NCBI GenBank assembly: GCA_946807835.1
Contig: OX327699.1
Coordinates: 23,672,014 to 23,736,013 of the forward strand
From: Ailanthus altissimus
Lineage: Eukaryota > Streptophyta > Magnoliopsida > Sapindales > Simaroubaceae
Length of the DNA: 64,000 nucleotides
Direction: 5' to 3'
A program made the position numbers and the translations under genes. This document shows positions 27,389 to 38,623 of the stretch, piece by piece. Position 1 is the first letter of the stretch; the number at the start of each line of letters is the position of its first letter. The notes under the pieces are model-generated. The model made no database searches. It was given only the letters and a program-made list of their open reading frames with translations, and had not been told where the DNA came from.

Positions 27389-29078
27389 AGGAATGTAAGC
27401 ATTCTCTATGTTATGGAAGCTAAGCTCATAAAAGAAGATGTTAATGTAGCAACAAAAGAATCTGACATTTAGTTGTGGCATAAAAGGTTTGGCCACATAA
27501 GTGAGAAAGGGCTTTAAGTTCTAATCAAGAAGAATTTTCTGCCTAGTTTGGCAGGTAAGTCTCTCAAACCTTGTGATCATTATTTGGTAGGAAAGGCACA
27601 TAGAGTTGTATTTCGTAATTTTTATCCATCTAGAAGAGCAAACTTGATTTGATACACACTGATGTATGTACTATGCAAACTAGAACACGTGGAGGTGCAC
27701 TTTACTTTGTAACTTTTATTGATAACTGTTCTAGAAAAGTGTGGATTTTTGCTCTAAAATTTAAAGACTAGGTACTTGATGTCTTTAAAGATTTTTATGT
27801 TAAGGTTGAGAGAGAGACAGAGAGACAGTTAAAATGTGTAAGGGCGGATAATGACGGTGAGTATAGAGGACCATTTGAGCAGTATTGTAGATCTCATAAT
27901 ATCAGACTTGAGAAGACTGTGCAAAAACTTCTTAGCAAAATGGTGTGGCATAGAGAATGAACAGAACGATTCAAGAAAGAATCCAATGTATGCTCTCTGA
28001 TGCAAAGCTGCCTAAATACTTTTAGGGTGAAGCAATATGGACTGCAATTGATTTAATTAACCTTTCTCCTTCGGCTCTTTTAGATGATGATGTACCTAAA
28101 AGAGTTTGGACTGAGAAAGATGTTTTATATAAGCACTTAAGAGTGTTTGGTTGCATGGCATTTATTCATATTCCAAAAGATGAGAGGTCGAAGTTTAATA
28201 ATAAGGCTAGGGAGTGTATCTTTTTGGGTTATGTACATAAAGACTTTGGGTACAGATTATAGGATCCAGTGAGTCAGAAAATCATCAGAAGCAGAGATGT
28301 TACATTTCTTGAAGATGAAATAGTTGATGAGGGTAGAGAAAGATGAGAAGCCTCAAGAATGTGATGAAATTTCTATTCTTAGTACTTTCAGACTAGTTCT
28401 TCCACATGTAGTTTTTTATGATAGATTTAATGATGATGGTCTAGCAAAACAGGTTAAGCAATCACCTTCATAATCATATAATCCACCTGTTGAGCCTCAA
28501 TTAAGAAGATCTATAAGAGAGCGCCACCACTCCTCTAGATATCCACCACATGAGTATGTGATGCTTACAGACGGGGGAGAGCCTGAAAACTTCTAGGAAG
28601 TTATGTGTCATCAGCATAAGAATGAGTGGTTTAAAGCTATCAGAGCTCTCTTACCTTTAGGCAGTTTTGCTAACTTATAAGTGTGATTCTCATACAAAGA
28701 TTTTATCTCCTCTTGCAAGAACAAATGGGTTTACAGGTTGAAGACTAAAAATAACTCACAACTAAGGTACAAGGATAGGTTGGTTATGAAAGGGTTTGAT
28801 CATAAGAAAAGAAATGATTTGAAGAAATTTTTTCTCCTGTAGTGAAGATGTCTTCTATCTGAGTTGTCCTTGGTTTAGTAGCAAGTTTAAACTTGGAGAT
28901 TAAGCAGCTTGATGTAAAGATAGCTTTCCTTCATGGTGATTTGGAGGAAGAAATCTATATAGAGCAGCCTGAAGGATTCAGAGTTAAGGGTAAGAAAGAT
29001 TTAGTGTGCAAGTTGAAGAAAAACTTGTATGGGCTAAAATAGGCACCGAGACAGTGGTACAAGAAATTTGATTCTTTT

Positions 29079-30073
29079 ATGAAAGATCATAGTTTTAACA
29101 GGACTACATCAGACCATTGTGTTTTTATAAAGAGGTTTGCTGATAATGATTTCATCATTATCTTGCTTTATGTGGATGATATGTTAATTATTAGCTATGA
29201 TGGTAGTAAAATTGAAGGGTTAGAGAGAGAACTCAGTAAGTCATTTACTATGAAGGATTTAGGACAGACTAAACAAATCGTTGACATAAAGATCTCTCAT
29301 GACAGAAAAAATGGGAAGTTATGGTTATCTCAAGAAAACTACATTGAAAGGGTTCTTGCAAGATTCAACATGAGTAAGCAAAACCAGTTAGTTCACTACT
29401 TGCAGGTCATTTTAAGCTTAGTTCCAAGCAATGTCCTACAAGTGAGAAAGAAAAGGAAGAAATGGGTGCAATGCCTTATGTATTAGTTGTTGGTAGTTTG
29501 ATGTATGCTATGGTTTGTATTAAGTAAGATATTGCTCATGCAGTTGGTATTGTTAGTTGGTTTCTCTCTAATCCTAGCAAAGAGTATTGGACAGCAATGA
29601 AGTGAATTTTTAGATACCTTAGAGGCATCTCTAAGATATGTTTGTATTTTAGTGGTAATAAATCTGTGTTGTATGAGTACACAAATTCAGATATGGCAAG
29701 AGATGTGGATTTTAGGAAGTCTACATCACTATACCTGATTACCTTTGCAGGGGGAGCTATGTCATGGCAATCCAAACTTCAGAAATCTATTGCTTTGTCT
29801 ATCACAGAGGTTGGGTATATTGCAGTTATTGAAGCTTGCAAGGAAACCTTGTAGATGAAGAAGTTCTTATAAGAGTTGGGAGTGAAGCAAGAGAGCTACA
29901 TAGTTTACTGTGACAGTCAAAACGCTATTCACTTGGCAAAGAACCCAACATTCCACTCTAAGTCCAAGCACATTGATATTAGATATCATTGGGTGCGTGA
30001 CGCGTTAGAATCAAAACTGTTACAACTTAAAAAGATACATACAAGTGATAACGAATCGGACATAATGACTTAG
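29079..30073 (+). pseudogene. Copia reverse transcriptase and RNase H remnants
   Basis: 29079-29486 holds the RT palm motif LYVDDMLI and MKDLGQTKQIVDIKI. After a frameshift, 29642-29854 has GAMSWQSKLQKSIALSITEV, and 29876-30073 has YCDSQNAIHLAKNPTFHSKS of RNase H. Several in-frame stops interrupt the chain. Confidence 0.8.
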
Positions 30074-30155
30074 CCATTATCCAAGAAGAAGCTTCAAGTT
30101 TGTAAAGAGAAAGCGAGTCTAGTGAATCCTCTCACATAACGTGGAGGGGGAGATT

Positions 30156-30838
30156 TATTGGTAGGGTCCACGTCATGTAGGCCCTTCAGGCTACTTTTTA
30201 ATTTTATAAAATTGAAGAGCTTGAATAAAAATTTTCATTAAGTGCATAATAGCTGAAATGTAAACTCCGTATTTTTTGATTTGAGAAGAAACAAAATGTA
30301 GAAGGCAGAAACGAAAAGTAAAGAAGAACGAGAGAAGAAAGAAAAAAAGAGGAAACTTAGGGTTTTAATCTTTTTCTTTATGATTAGATATCAATTTGAG
30401 CTCCGATTTTGCTCAAATTGTGAAGGTGAGATTCCAACATCTTACTCTACATTTCTATTGGATTTGATTTTTGATTTAGCCTATGATATAGTATAATCTA
30501 GCAAATTTACATTTGAGGAGAATTTGTTAAATTTATTATTGTTGAGTCAAGATTAATATTTTTGATATTGTGGTAAGCCTCAAGTATGATTCTAGAGAGG
30601 ATATTGCTATAATCCCATTATTATTACATAGTAAAAGTGTTGATATCAAACTACGGTCCCGTGATTTTTTTTAAATTAATTTTTAATATAAAAATTTAGT
30701 GTTTATTGTGATTGATTGTGATTTATATTTGTGATAATATTATTTTGCTACTTGTGGTAATACACTGCCTATTTTAATAATACAAAGTAAAAGAAAGAAT
30801 TATTTTTGCTGCGTAATATTTTGTGATCTTTTTCAATA
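30156..30838 (+). repeat. 3' LTR of the first Copia element
   Basis: Begins TATTGGTAGGGTCC after the polypurine tract and ends TTTTTCAATA. The terminal TG and CA are both mutated (TA, TA). The 5-bp ATTAC follows. Confidence 0.88.
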
Positions 30839-30899
30839 ATTACCACCAATATAAATTGATGAAAGCTGTCTTCATGTTAAAGGTAAAGGGAAGATTAAA

Positions 30900-32450
30900 T
30901 AAGAGGCACGATAACAATAAATTAGGATTTATGCGTCATAGGTGCTGCAACAAACAAAAAATGAAGAAAATGTTATGGTCTCCTGAAGAGGATGAGAAGC
31001 TCCTCAAACACTTCACTACTCATGGCCATGGAAGTTGGAGTTCTACCCTTAATTTTTTCCTCTTTTTCTGAATAAAAATTGGTTAATTTGATACAAATTT
31101 GTAGGCTTCAGAGGTGTGGAAGAAGAGCAAATCATTATTGATGTCAATAGAATTTTGGATAACAGGAAAGAGAATTTCTCTCTCTATATATAGAAGATAT
31201 GAAAAAGAAATACAATTAAATAAGCATAATAATTTGACATGCAGATGGGCCCAGATAGTTAAACATCTACCTGGAAGAACATACAATGAAGTGAAGAATT
31301 ACTAGAACCCATTTCATCAAGTTTCAATGTAAATAATGCACAAATGCCAAGCAATAATATTTCAGTTGAGATTACACCAGTACTCATTCTCACATTACCT
31401 GCAACTTCTCCTATTACTTCTTTCAATAATATAAATGGTCATCAATCTCAATCTCCAATGATCCAATCAATAAATATACCACTGCCCACTTCTAAATATC
31501 AAAACCCTAATATTGTTTGGAGAAACGCTTCTTGTAGCTAAGATTCGGTGATTTTGTTGGGTTGAATCCATATCATGTGGTTGACCCAATTAGAAAAATC
31601 TAAATGGCTTTCAATTAAAGAAAAAAAAAAGGAGAGAGAGAGAAGTGAAGAAAAAAGAAATTTAGGGTTTGATCCTTAACTATGATGTTTGGATGGTGAT
31701 TTGAGTTTTTATTTTATTCAAATTTTAAAAGTGAATTCCCAATATTTTACTTTATACAAATGTTAATTTTTAAGTTAGTCTATATTATTATAAAATCTAA
31801 CATATGTATGTTTGAGATAAATTTGTTAAATTTAATATTGTTAAGCCAACGATGATATTTTTAATATTGTGAGTGATCCACTAGTGTCATTGTAGAAATA
31901 ATATTGCTATAATTTTATTATTATTTCATAATAAAAGTTTTAAGAACTACAAACACATAATTTTTCTCATTTTAAATTTTTTACGTAAAAATTAAGTATC
32001 TTATTATGATTAATTATGATCTATTATTGTGGCAATATTATTTTTTACTAAGTATGGTGGTATATTTACCTATTTCAATAACACAGAATGATATTATTGT
32101 AATTTTATTATTATTTTTATTAGAAGTTTGAAAGGGATTACGTTTACGTGTTTTTTTTTAATTTGAGTTTTTTCATGTAAAAATTAAGTATCTCATTGCT
32201 AATTTTTGCTATGTAATAATTTTTTTATTTTCCAATAGATTCCACCATTTTCCATTTTGGTTCCTCTATCAAGGGCGAACCCATGTTGTCATCATCTTGT
32301 TTCTTAATGAACCCATCTGGATTCGAATTCTCAAATGAGAATTATTGCATCTGGGTTGCTAATAGCACTATTTCGAAACCCTTTTTCACTCACAGTATTT
32401 TGGGAGAAAGGAGCTTGAAAACGAATAAAGTGCAGAAAGCTTTCTAATAT
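30900..32450 (+). pseudogene. Captured R2R3-MYB fragment (MYB103/MYB26 type)
   Basis: The R2 repeat begins at about 30937: RHRCCNKQKMKKMLWSPEED, then EKLLKHFTTHGHGSWSS. An intron of about 60 bp is retained (acceptor near 31105). Exon 2 starts GLQRCG (about 31107-31124) and then breaks. The end of R3 reads RWAQIVKHLPGRTYNEVKNY (31240-31304), followed by a stop. A C-terminal part lies at 31344-31541 and, beyond the solo LTR, at 32238-32446 (MLSSSCFLMNPSGFEFSNEN onward, ending at a TAA). CCNKQK and WAQIxKHLPGRTxNEVKN are typical of the MYB103/MYB26 group of secondary-wall and anther regulators. R3 is largely deleted, so DNA binding should be lost. Retention of an intron points to capture from genomic DNA. 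Confidence 0.82.
31555..32237 (+). mobile_element. Solo LTR, distantly related to the first Copia's LTR
   Basis: It starts TGTTGGGTTGAATCCATATC and ends TTTTCCAATA, with 5-bp duplications GATTT / GATTC on either side. Phrases along its length parallel the LTRs at 25.6 and 30.2 kb in the same order (ttagggttt, ttttgagat-aaatttgttaaat, ttattatttcataataaaag). No internal region is present. A segment is repeated inside it: taattttattattat occurs at about 31913 and 32100, and aaaaattaagtatct at about 31987 and 32178. It interrupts the MYB C-terminal reading frame. Confidence 0.8.
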
Positions 32451-32814
32451 ATTTGCTTTGCAGAGAGTAAGAAGAACAACAACAAAAGCAAAATAAGGAT
32501 GAATATAATGGCACTAAGTAATCTAATCGGGGGTAACTCGATCCATGCCCAGCTCAAATTCATGGATGTAGGTGTTTTTTTTTTTTTTTGGTTGCTTTTT
32601 TGACATTAAATATTTGTAAAATTATAAAAATGTCCTTATTCAATTCCCATTTAAAAATGATCTTATTTTAATCGAAATTAATATCATTTGGCTATAATGC
32701 CTCTCAATAGTGCCCGCTTAACTACAACTTTTGAATGGCAGGAATTAACCGGCCTTATTTTAAATCAAAATTAATGCTATTTGATTATAATGCCCCTCTA
32801 CAATGTTCACTTAA

Positions 32815-32915
32815 TGGCAACTTTTGGATGGCAGGGTCTAACCGAGTTATTTGAAAAACACGAGGGACCTCGTGATAATTAGACTAAACACTAAGGACTA
32901 AAGGGATAATTTCCC
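32815..32915. repeat. Right terminal inverted repeat of the Pack-MULE
   Basis: Ends ctaaagggataatttccc. Its reverse complement matches 25226-25335. Just inside it, two ~90-bp units (about 32665-32755 and 32757-32845, with ctataatgcc...tggcagg in each) form an imperfect tandem duplication. Confidence 0.85.
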
Positions 32916-32924
32916 TTAAAAGAA
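32916..32924. repeat. 9-bp target-site duplication, right copy
   Basis: TTAAAAGAA, identical to 25217-25225. Confidence 0.9.
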
Positions 32925-33373
32925 TTTTCAATAAAAATTGAAATGTATTTGAACCAATCAAATCTATAATCGGGAAGGAATTTTAATCCTATTAATATAG
33001 TACTTTTCTATACTTGTAGCTTTTGATTTCGGAGGAATTTTAATTTTTGGATTTTCAACTTCATATGGTTTTGGTTAGTACTTGGACTAACCAATACTTC
33101 ATAATTTTTGCAATAACATTGTCGCAAAACATGTGTCATATCGAAAGAAACTAAACACATAGCACATCGAAAATACCAGTTAATTTGTAAACATACTTTA
33201 CTTGGTTCACAGCATTGTATTTCCCACAGCAGAAGAAGGGATCCAAAATATAAAAAATAAATGAATAATATTACCGCCATTAAATTGGTTTCTTTACACC
33301 CAAAAAAAAAAAAAGGAATATTTGATCTTATTAACAGCAAATTATTCACATATAAACTAATATAGAACAACTA
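32925..33373. other. Intergenic, no gene seen
   Basis: AT-rich sequence downstream of the small gene ending at 33374. A 120-codon minus-strand frame runs through it but resembles nothing and has ordinary intergenic composition. Confidence 0.4.
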
Positions 33374-33739
33374 TCATGACAACACAGAGCCGTTGTATTC
33401 ATCAAATTTCTCTAAGCCACAGATTTCGCCAAGTAACCTATCAATCCACATTCTGATTTTCCTAACAACATACTTGTCAATAAACTCAAACAATCCTTCA
33501 TATGGGATTTCAAAATCCAGGTCTCTTTCTTCTTCTTCTTTTCGCCAGAAAGACCTAGTTGATTCATCTCTCATCAACAGCGGCTCCCTTATATTTAGTT
33601 GACTCTGTTTCATCCTAAAGCTTTTGGAGAACGGAGGGCTCGGCGTCCTCCATGGATACAGTGGCATCAAATCCTTTAATGTCGTCAAGGTTGGTGGGTC
33701 ATCATCACAATCCATCTTTTTAACCCCAGATAATTTCAT
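33374..33739 (-). CDS. Small protein of an unnamed tandem family, member 1 (longest)
   Basis: An intact frame of 121 residues from the Met at 33739 (MKLSGVKKMDCDDD). The frame is open further upstream to 33820, but this start aligns best with the next member. The conserved core is TLKDLMPLYPWRTPSPPFSK, then REPLLMRDESTRSFWRKEEE, matching SLKDLASLPPKDGPTPPYSS and WREV of the gene at 35.0 kb. It then has ~50 extra residues (IPYEGLFEFIDKYVVRKIRM, WIDRLLGEICGLEKFDEYNG) that could form an amphipathic helix. There is no signal peptide, membrane span or known catalytic motif. I do not recognise the family, and the function is unknown. It lies on the minus strand, 1.3 kb from its relative. Confidence 0.6.
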   Translation of the reverse strand: MKLSGVKKMDCDDDPPTLTTLKDLMPLYPWRTPSPPFSKSFRMKQSQLNIREPLLMRDESTRSFWRKEEEERDLDFEIPYEGLFEFIDKYVVRKIRMWIDRLLGEICGLEKFDEYNGSVLS

Positions 33740-35020
33740 AATCAAATCAAATATGATCACTATATACTTCTGCTTTGAGCAAGAACATACTCTTGGAAAG
33801 TAATGAATGAGGGTGAGCAAAAATTATAGGGAAAGCCACGTAACTATGATGATTTGAAATCGAACGAAAAAGACGCAAAATTTATTGCGAGTTTGTAGAA
33901 TAGCTGGATTGAAGCAAATCGTATCTCCTAACCCTAATATACAGATTTCTCATCTACTTGTCATAAACGGATTAGTATTATATTAACTGGCTCACTGAGC
34001 CCTCCCAGTGGCGGTTTTTGTAATTAAATTCCTTAAGGCTTTATATTTGGGATTGAATAATTTTTATATATGGAACATGATTTGAGATACAACTTCCTTC
34101 ATTATACAACACATTGGAATATTACATTGTCATAATGCAGTATAAAAAAAGTAAGAGAAAATCATAGTTACCGCCCTAATTGTTTTTTACATGTACCACT
34201 TTTTTCTCTTAATTTTTAAAATTATTAATTATTTCTTTTTTTAAAGAATTTTTAAGGTAAAAATATTATTAAAAATAATCCATTACTCTTTTAAAAGAAG
34301 GTAATAGACAATTATTAAAAAAAAAGTAGTATACATGATAAAATTTAGGTGAAAAAAGTGATCATTTTTATAATTTTAGGGAAAAAAAATGTTATATATG
34401 ACAACATGTAATATGGTTTTGTTTGTAACTAAGATGTGCTTGTAAATTTTGAAAATAAAAGGAAAGGCACAAATGTCAAGGGTCACACGTTTGCTATTGA
34501 TATAAAAAAATTAATATATTGATTAATGTGACTACTCACCCATATATACATAACCCTCATCAAAGTTCTATTTGATCGATTTATACATCCAAGGTGGGAT
34601 GTGAGGTAAGGCAGCTAATAAGAAAAAAAAAACGTTTATAAAAATTGCTTAAAAGTATATTTCAAAAAAAAAAACTCACACACAGACACACATACTAGTT
34701 TAAATAGGTCATTACTTTCACATCGGGATTCATGTCACTATATCTAACACTCTTTCATTACTTTCTCTCTCAAAACAGCGTTACGATGATAAATGGACCT
34801 CTTTGGAGATACAAATTTAAGGATCAAAATCTCTATAATACGTAGCTGAAACTGTATGTACAAGTATATACATGCATAATGCACGTAAAATCCACGTAAA
34901 TATATGCGAGTCTTACAATAGATATGATCATTCAGAAAAATAATTCACGATAACTGATGTTATTTCATAATTCAGCGCGAACCATGCCTTGATAAGAGCG
35001 CCCGTGGCTCAAATGGCCCA
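33740..35020. other. Spacer between small genes; possible short MITE
   Basis: Mostly AT-rich. At about 34160-34395 the two ends are imperfect inverted repeats (gttttttacatgtaccactt on the left; its near-complement aaaaagtagtatacatgata on the right), the shape of a ~230-bp MITE. No target duplication could be read with confidence. No coding region seen. Confidence 0.35.
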
Positions 35021-35248
35021 TTAAACCATCTTCAGATTGTTGAGATCTCCCTTGGGGTAGTCATCTTCTTCATGACGAGCTGCAACTTCTCGCCAACAAA
35101 TTCTAACACCGTTTTTAACCAATGGCTTTTTGATTTTGACATATCGAGTCTTGATGTTGCTTGAATATGGCGGAGTTGGACCATCCTTTGGTGGTAGTGA
35201 TGCCAGATCCTTCAATGAAACGTACTTCGAAGGCTTAGCGTCAGCCAT
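35021..35248 (-). CDS. Small protein of the same unnamed tandem family, member 2
   Basis: An intact 75-residue frame: MADAKPSKYVSLKDLASLPP, KDGPTPPYSS, then RYVKIKKPLVKNGVRICWRE and a charged tail, RHEEDDYPKGDLNN. It is clearly paralogous to member 1 (33.4 kb) and to the pseudogene at 44.1 kb: SLKDL, a Pro-rich PTPPYS-like patch, a basic stretch with a conserved WREV/WRKE, then an acidic run. It is hydrophilic, with no signal or membrane segment. The start is supported by the aligned start of the pseudogene (MGDTKP vs MADAKP). The upstream DNA also resembles that upstream of the pseudogene (agtgacgattgtaaattt vs agtgaccatgagcataaa), indicating tandem duplication. Function unknown. Confidence 0.65.
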   Translation of the reverse strand: MADAKPSKYVSLKDLASLPPKDGPTPPYSSNIKTRYVKIKKPLVKNGVRICWREVAARHEEDDYPKGDLNNLKMV

Positions 35249-36285
35249 AGTTAATTAGATGTACAAGTGAAGTAATAGGCTGCTTGTATTAAGAGAAGTG
35301 ACGATTGTAAATTTTCCTTTCTGACAACTTGTACAACAAAGAAAACTTAATGAAATATTGGTCTATTGAGAAGGAAAGAAAGAAAACTAATAAAAAATAC
35401 TAAATTTCCATTTTGATCATAACCAAAGTTAGCTTATCATCTCTCACGGGCTTAACACTAACAGCCCTGATGAAACCCTATTTACCAGTTACCACCACAA
35501 CATTATCGCCTCGTCTTCAGCAGAATTACCGGAAAAAAGCCACGTCATAATCATGTCAATATATATTTTGATTTAAGAATCAAACATAAAAGGAAACAAA
35601 GTATATACATATATATATACATATGGATTATATAATATATCGGGATTTTCAAGAGATCATATTCATATACCCTAAACACTGATTCTTTATTTATTTGCCA
35701 TACAATACACGGATTATGATTAACATTAAGTGGGTGATCGAGAGAAACACTATACTTTTGGCACAAGAAAAGAAAATGAATTTTGCATACAACTATCTTA
35801 TATAATTTAAAACATTATAAATTGTAATATCTTAGTAATTGATTTGTGCTCACTAGATTATAATGGTACTGCATATATGCTGAAGATATATAACTTATAT
35901 ATCAAAGGGAAAATATTGTCAATTATTCCTATATCATTTAGTATTTGTACTAGTTTTCTTCTTAATTTTTTTTAAATAAATATTAATGTAGTCTTTTCTT
36001 ATACTACTTTTTCTATCTAAAAGTGACTTTTATACATAGACGTATTTTTAAAAACAAAAAATTGAAATAGTCATTTATTGCCTTTTAGCTTTTCATAGCC
36101 AATTATTTATTGTCTTTTTTTCAGTATTCCGTTACGCCACAAGCAAAACAACCTGAATGAAGAATGATGAAGGTAGAGATATACTCAACTAAAAGTATGG
36201 AACTATAAATTTATAAAAGCTTACATTAGAATTGAATCGCTCAACTTATATTAACTACTTCTTGCCATCCCATGCATACTATAAG

Positions 36286-36323
<38 letters not shown>

Positions 36324-36520
36324 CTGCAAATTTTACGCAGAGTCTAACATGATAGACCGTAATACTAGTAAGGTTGATCCTATATGAAGAAATTCACAGT
36401 GAATAAGACACCATTTTGTGGCTTTATATATATGCAGGAATCATATCTAAAAGCGCAGAACTCACCACTCAACTAACCAATCAAACTGTTTTGTGATGCT
36501 TTGAATCTTCTCCTGTGTCA
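35249..36520. other. Spacer between small genes; microsatellite
   Basis: AT-rich, no gene recognised. A (TC)n run followed by (TA)n lies at 36287-36323. Confidence 0.45.
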
Positions 36521-36553
36521 TTAATTATTATCTTCTTCTTCCCGAATTGGAAC

Positions 36554-37045
36554 TGTTAAAGCTCCACTCGAATTTAAAACTCTTTCAAATGTCTAAACTC
36601 ACCAAGAACAGAATCAAATTGATCATCAAGAGAAGAAAAGGCAAATAAAAACAAATCAAGACAATGTTTTACGTGATTCAACATGTAGCTTACATTCACG
36701 GGAAAACTTTCTATGATGAGGAGATTGTGTTGGTTCAGAAAGAACTGCATATCAAATACAAGATTTAGAGAGATGGAACCAAATCTCAAATCTTATTATC
36801 ATCCAAGATCGAGCTCTGAAATCTGTTTTCAGAATCTGTTATTCAACAGCAAGTTGGCCTCGCTATATTTTTTCAAGCATTTTGACTAACCCCAGTTGTT
36901 GTAACTACTCTTTAGCTGGTATAACAACTCAGTGCTGAGCTGTACTCCACACCAATCACTTAATTGCCACGTAAGCTTAGTCTTGTCACGTCACCTAAGT
37001 CCAGAATTGCTTTTAACAGAAATTTGAATCATTCTTCTCTTCCCA
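36554..37045 (-). repeat. 3' LTR of the second Copia element
   Basis: In plus orientation it begins TGTTAAAGCTCCACTCGAAT and ends CTCTTCCCA. It matches 43707-44113. The other copy lacks about 80 bp present here near 36790-36880. Confidence 0.88.
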
Positions 37046-37926
37046 AGTCTTCCCCTCAAATTCATCTTCTCAGCCTCCTCCTCATGCCATTTTCTATTCT
37101 GATTACATTATAAAGCTGCAATAGGATATCTCTTGAACTTGGTTGCTGGTACAACTTTAATCAGCATATCAGCTGAATTTTCTGAAGTATGAACCTTCTT
37201 AATCTTCATAACTCCCCTTGCAGCTTCATCCCTTATAAAATGGAATCTAACATCAATGGTCCTCCCATAATACATTGCATTATTGAAAATTTGAATTGCA
37301 CTTGGCTATCATAATATACTGTTAAAGTTTCATTTTCCATGCCAAGCTCAGATGTGAACCCTTTCAACCACAAAGCTTCTTTAACAACTTTAGTTGTTAT
37401 AATATATTCAATTGAATAGTTGATAATGCCATGACTGACTGAAGTATAAACCTTTAGCTTACTACACAATGTCGATGATCTTCTCTTATCCAGATTACCA
37501 GCAAAGTGAGAATCAACAAATTCAATTACTTTTGTTGTTGTCCGATTCTTGTTCCCATACAATAAACCAAGATCCGAAGTACCTTTAGGTACCTTACCAA
37601 CTATTTGGCAGCAAACTAATAAGCTTTTCCAGGTTTTGTCATTAACTTGTTGATAAGGCTTACTGCATATGCCATGTTTGACCTGGTACAAACTATCACA
37701 TATATAAGACTCCCCCACAAGACTTGCATATCGTATTTTGGCCATATGTTATTACTCTTCATTAGAAGTAGGTGAATGTGCGCTTGAAGGTTTAAAGTGT
37801 ACTGTTATAGGGATGCTGATTGGTTTAGCTCAATAATATTAAATCTTTCAACCACTATTCTTAGATAATCCTTTGAGACAAGTATAATGTACTAAAGTTC
37901 TGTTTTTATGATTTCCTTCCTCAACA

Positions 37927-38623
37927 GGGATAAAGTTAATTTTACCCCAATATTTTGGGTCTATATACAATTTTACCATAATTAAAACAAAAATATCCAA
38001 TTTTATTCTAATGTTATTTTTTGTTGTCTATTTAAATGAAAAATCTATTTTTAATAGTCATTTATTATTTTATCCTCATTATTAATAGATTTGCAAAAAA
38101 GTAGGAATTGACACATAATGTAATATGATTAACTACTTTGATCACAAGTCAACATGTAATTAATTATATTTTTAAAATAAAAAAATTAATAATTAAAAAA
38201 ATTGCCATCATGGACCAAAAACGGCAATTGGCGGCCAGTTGGCTACCGTTTTTCAATGACAGTGACAATTCTAATTTTAATTTCTTTTATTTTTTATTTA
38301 ATTTAATTTATTTTAAATTTTATTTAATAAAAATATAAATAAATTACATACTGACACGTATCCAAAATAACTAATTATATTACGACAGTGTCTTTTGATT
38401 AAAGTTTATTTTTTAAAAATTATATTAAATTAAATTAATAGATGAGATTGTGTCACATGTTAAAAGTGTAATTTATTTTTATGGTTAAATTATATTTTTA
38501 CCCTTTAACCATTAAAACTAATGAAAAAAGTTAATAGATTGAGATAAAATTAAGTATTTTTAATCTAATTATGATAAAATTATCAATTAGTCCAAAATAT
38601 TGAGGTAAAATTATCCATATCCA
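37927..38623. mobile_element. MITE-like element (~0.7 kb) in the Copia RT gene
   Basis: Inverted ends of about 80 bp: the left begins gggataaagttaattttacc with caatattttggg; the right end, in reverse complement, begins tggatatggataattttacc with caatattttgg. It is flanked by 9-bp near-duplications TCCTCAACA (37918-37926) and TCCCCAATA (38624-38632). There is no coding capacity. RT-derived sequence resumes on both sides (an ILG-type motif to the right; DYLRIVVERFN to the left, minus strand), so it inserted into the Copia after that element had arrived. A 9-bp duplication suggests a Mutator-type source. Confidence 0.72.

Larger units (their letters stand above)
25564..30838 (+). mobile_element. 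Ty1/Copia LTR retrotransposon, degraded (inside the Pack-MULE)
   Basis: LTRs at 25564-26238 and 30156-30838 (~680 bp each) are flanked by 5-bp duplications GTTAC / ATTAC. A primer-binding site complementary to initiator tRNA-Met (tggtatcagagc, 26242) follows the 5' LTR, and a polypurine tract (gtggagggggaga, 30141) precedes the 3' LTR. Order of domains: gag zinc-knuckle remnant (about 26898-26942, one Cys codon now TGA), protease (WLIDFGASFHIT, about 27084), integrase (about 27480-28260), reverse transcriptase with LYVDDMLI (about 29167) and RNase H (VYCDSQNAIHLAKNPTFHSK, about 29903). This is the Copia order, with integrase before RT. Many stops and frameshifts make it inactive. The two LTRs differ at numerous sites, so it is not a recent insertion. 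Confidence 0.93.
25226..32915. mobile_element. Pack-MULE carrying a MYB gene fragment, with nested insertions
   Basis: The element is bounded by terminal inverted repeats (25226-~25335 and ~32815-32915) and flanked by a perfect 9-bp direct duplication, TTAAAAGAA, the length made by Mutator-like transposases. It encodes no transposase. Instead it carries a piece of an R2R3-MYB gene with its intron, which defines a Pack-MULE. Two later insertions enlarged it: a full-length Copia element at 25564-30838 and a solo LTR at 31555-32237. Removing both leaves an original element of about 1.7 kb. The TIR types fit (GGGAAAATGCC / GGGAAATTATC ends), but the family was judged by eye only. Confidence 0.85.

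Noticed and set aside
33008..33370. 120-codon minus-strand frame next to small-family member 1
   Set aside because: No similarity to the family, AT-rich composition and no supporting motif; treated as chance.
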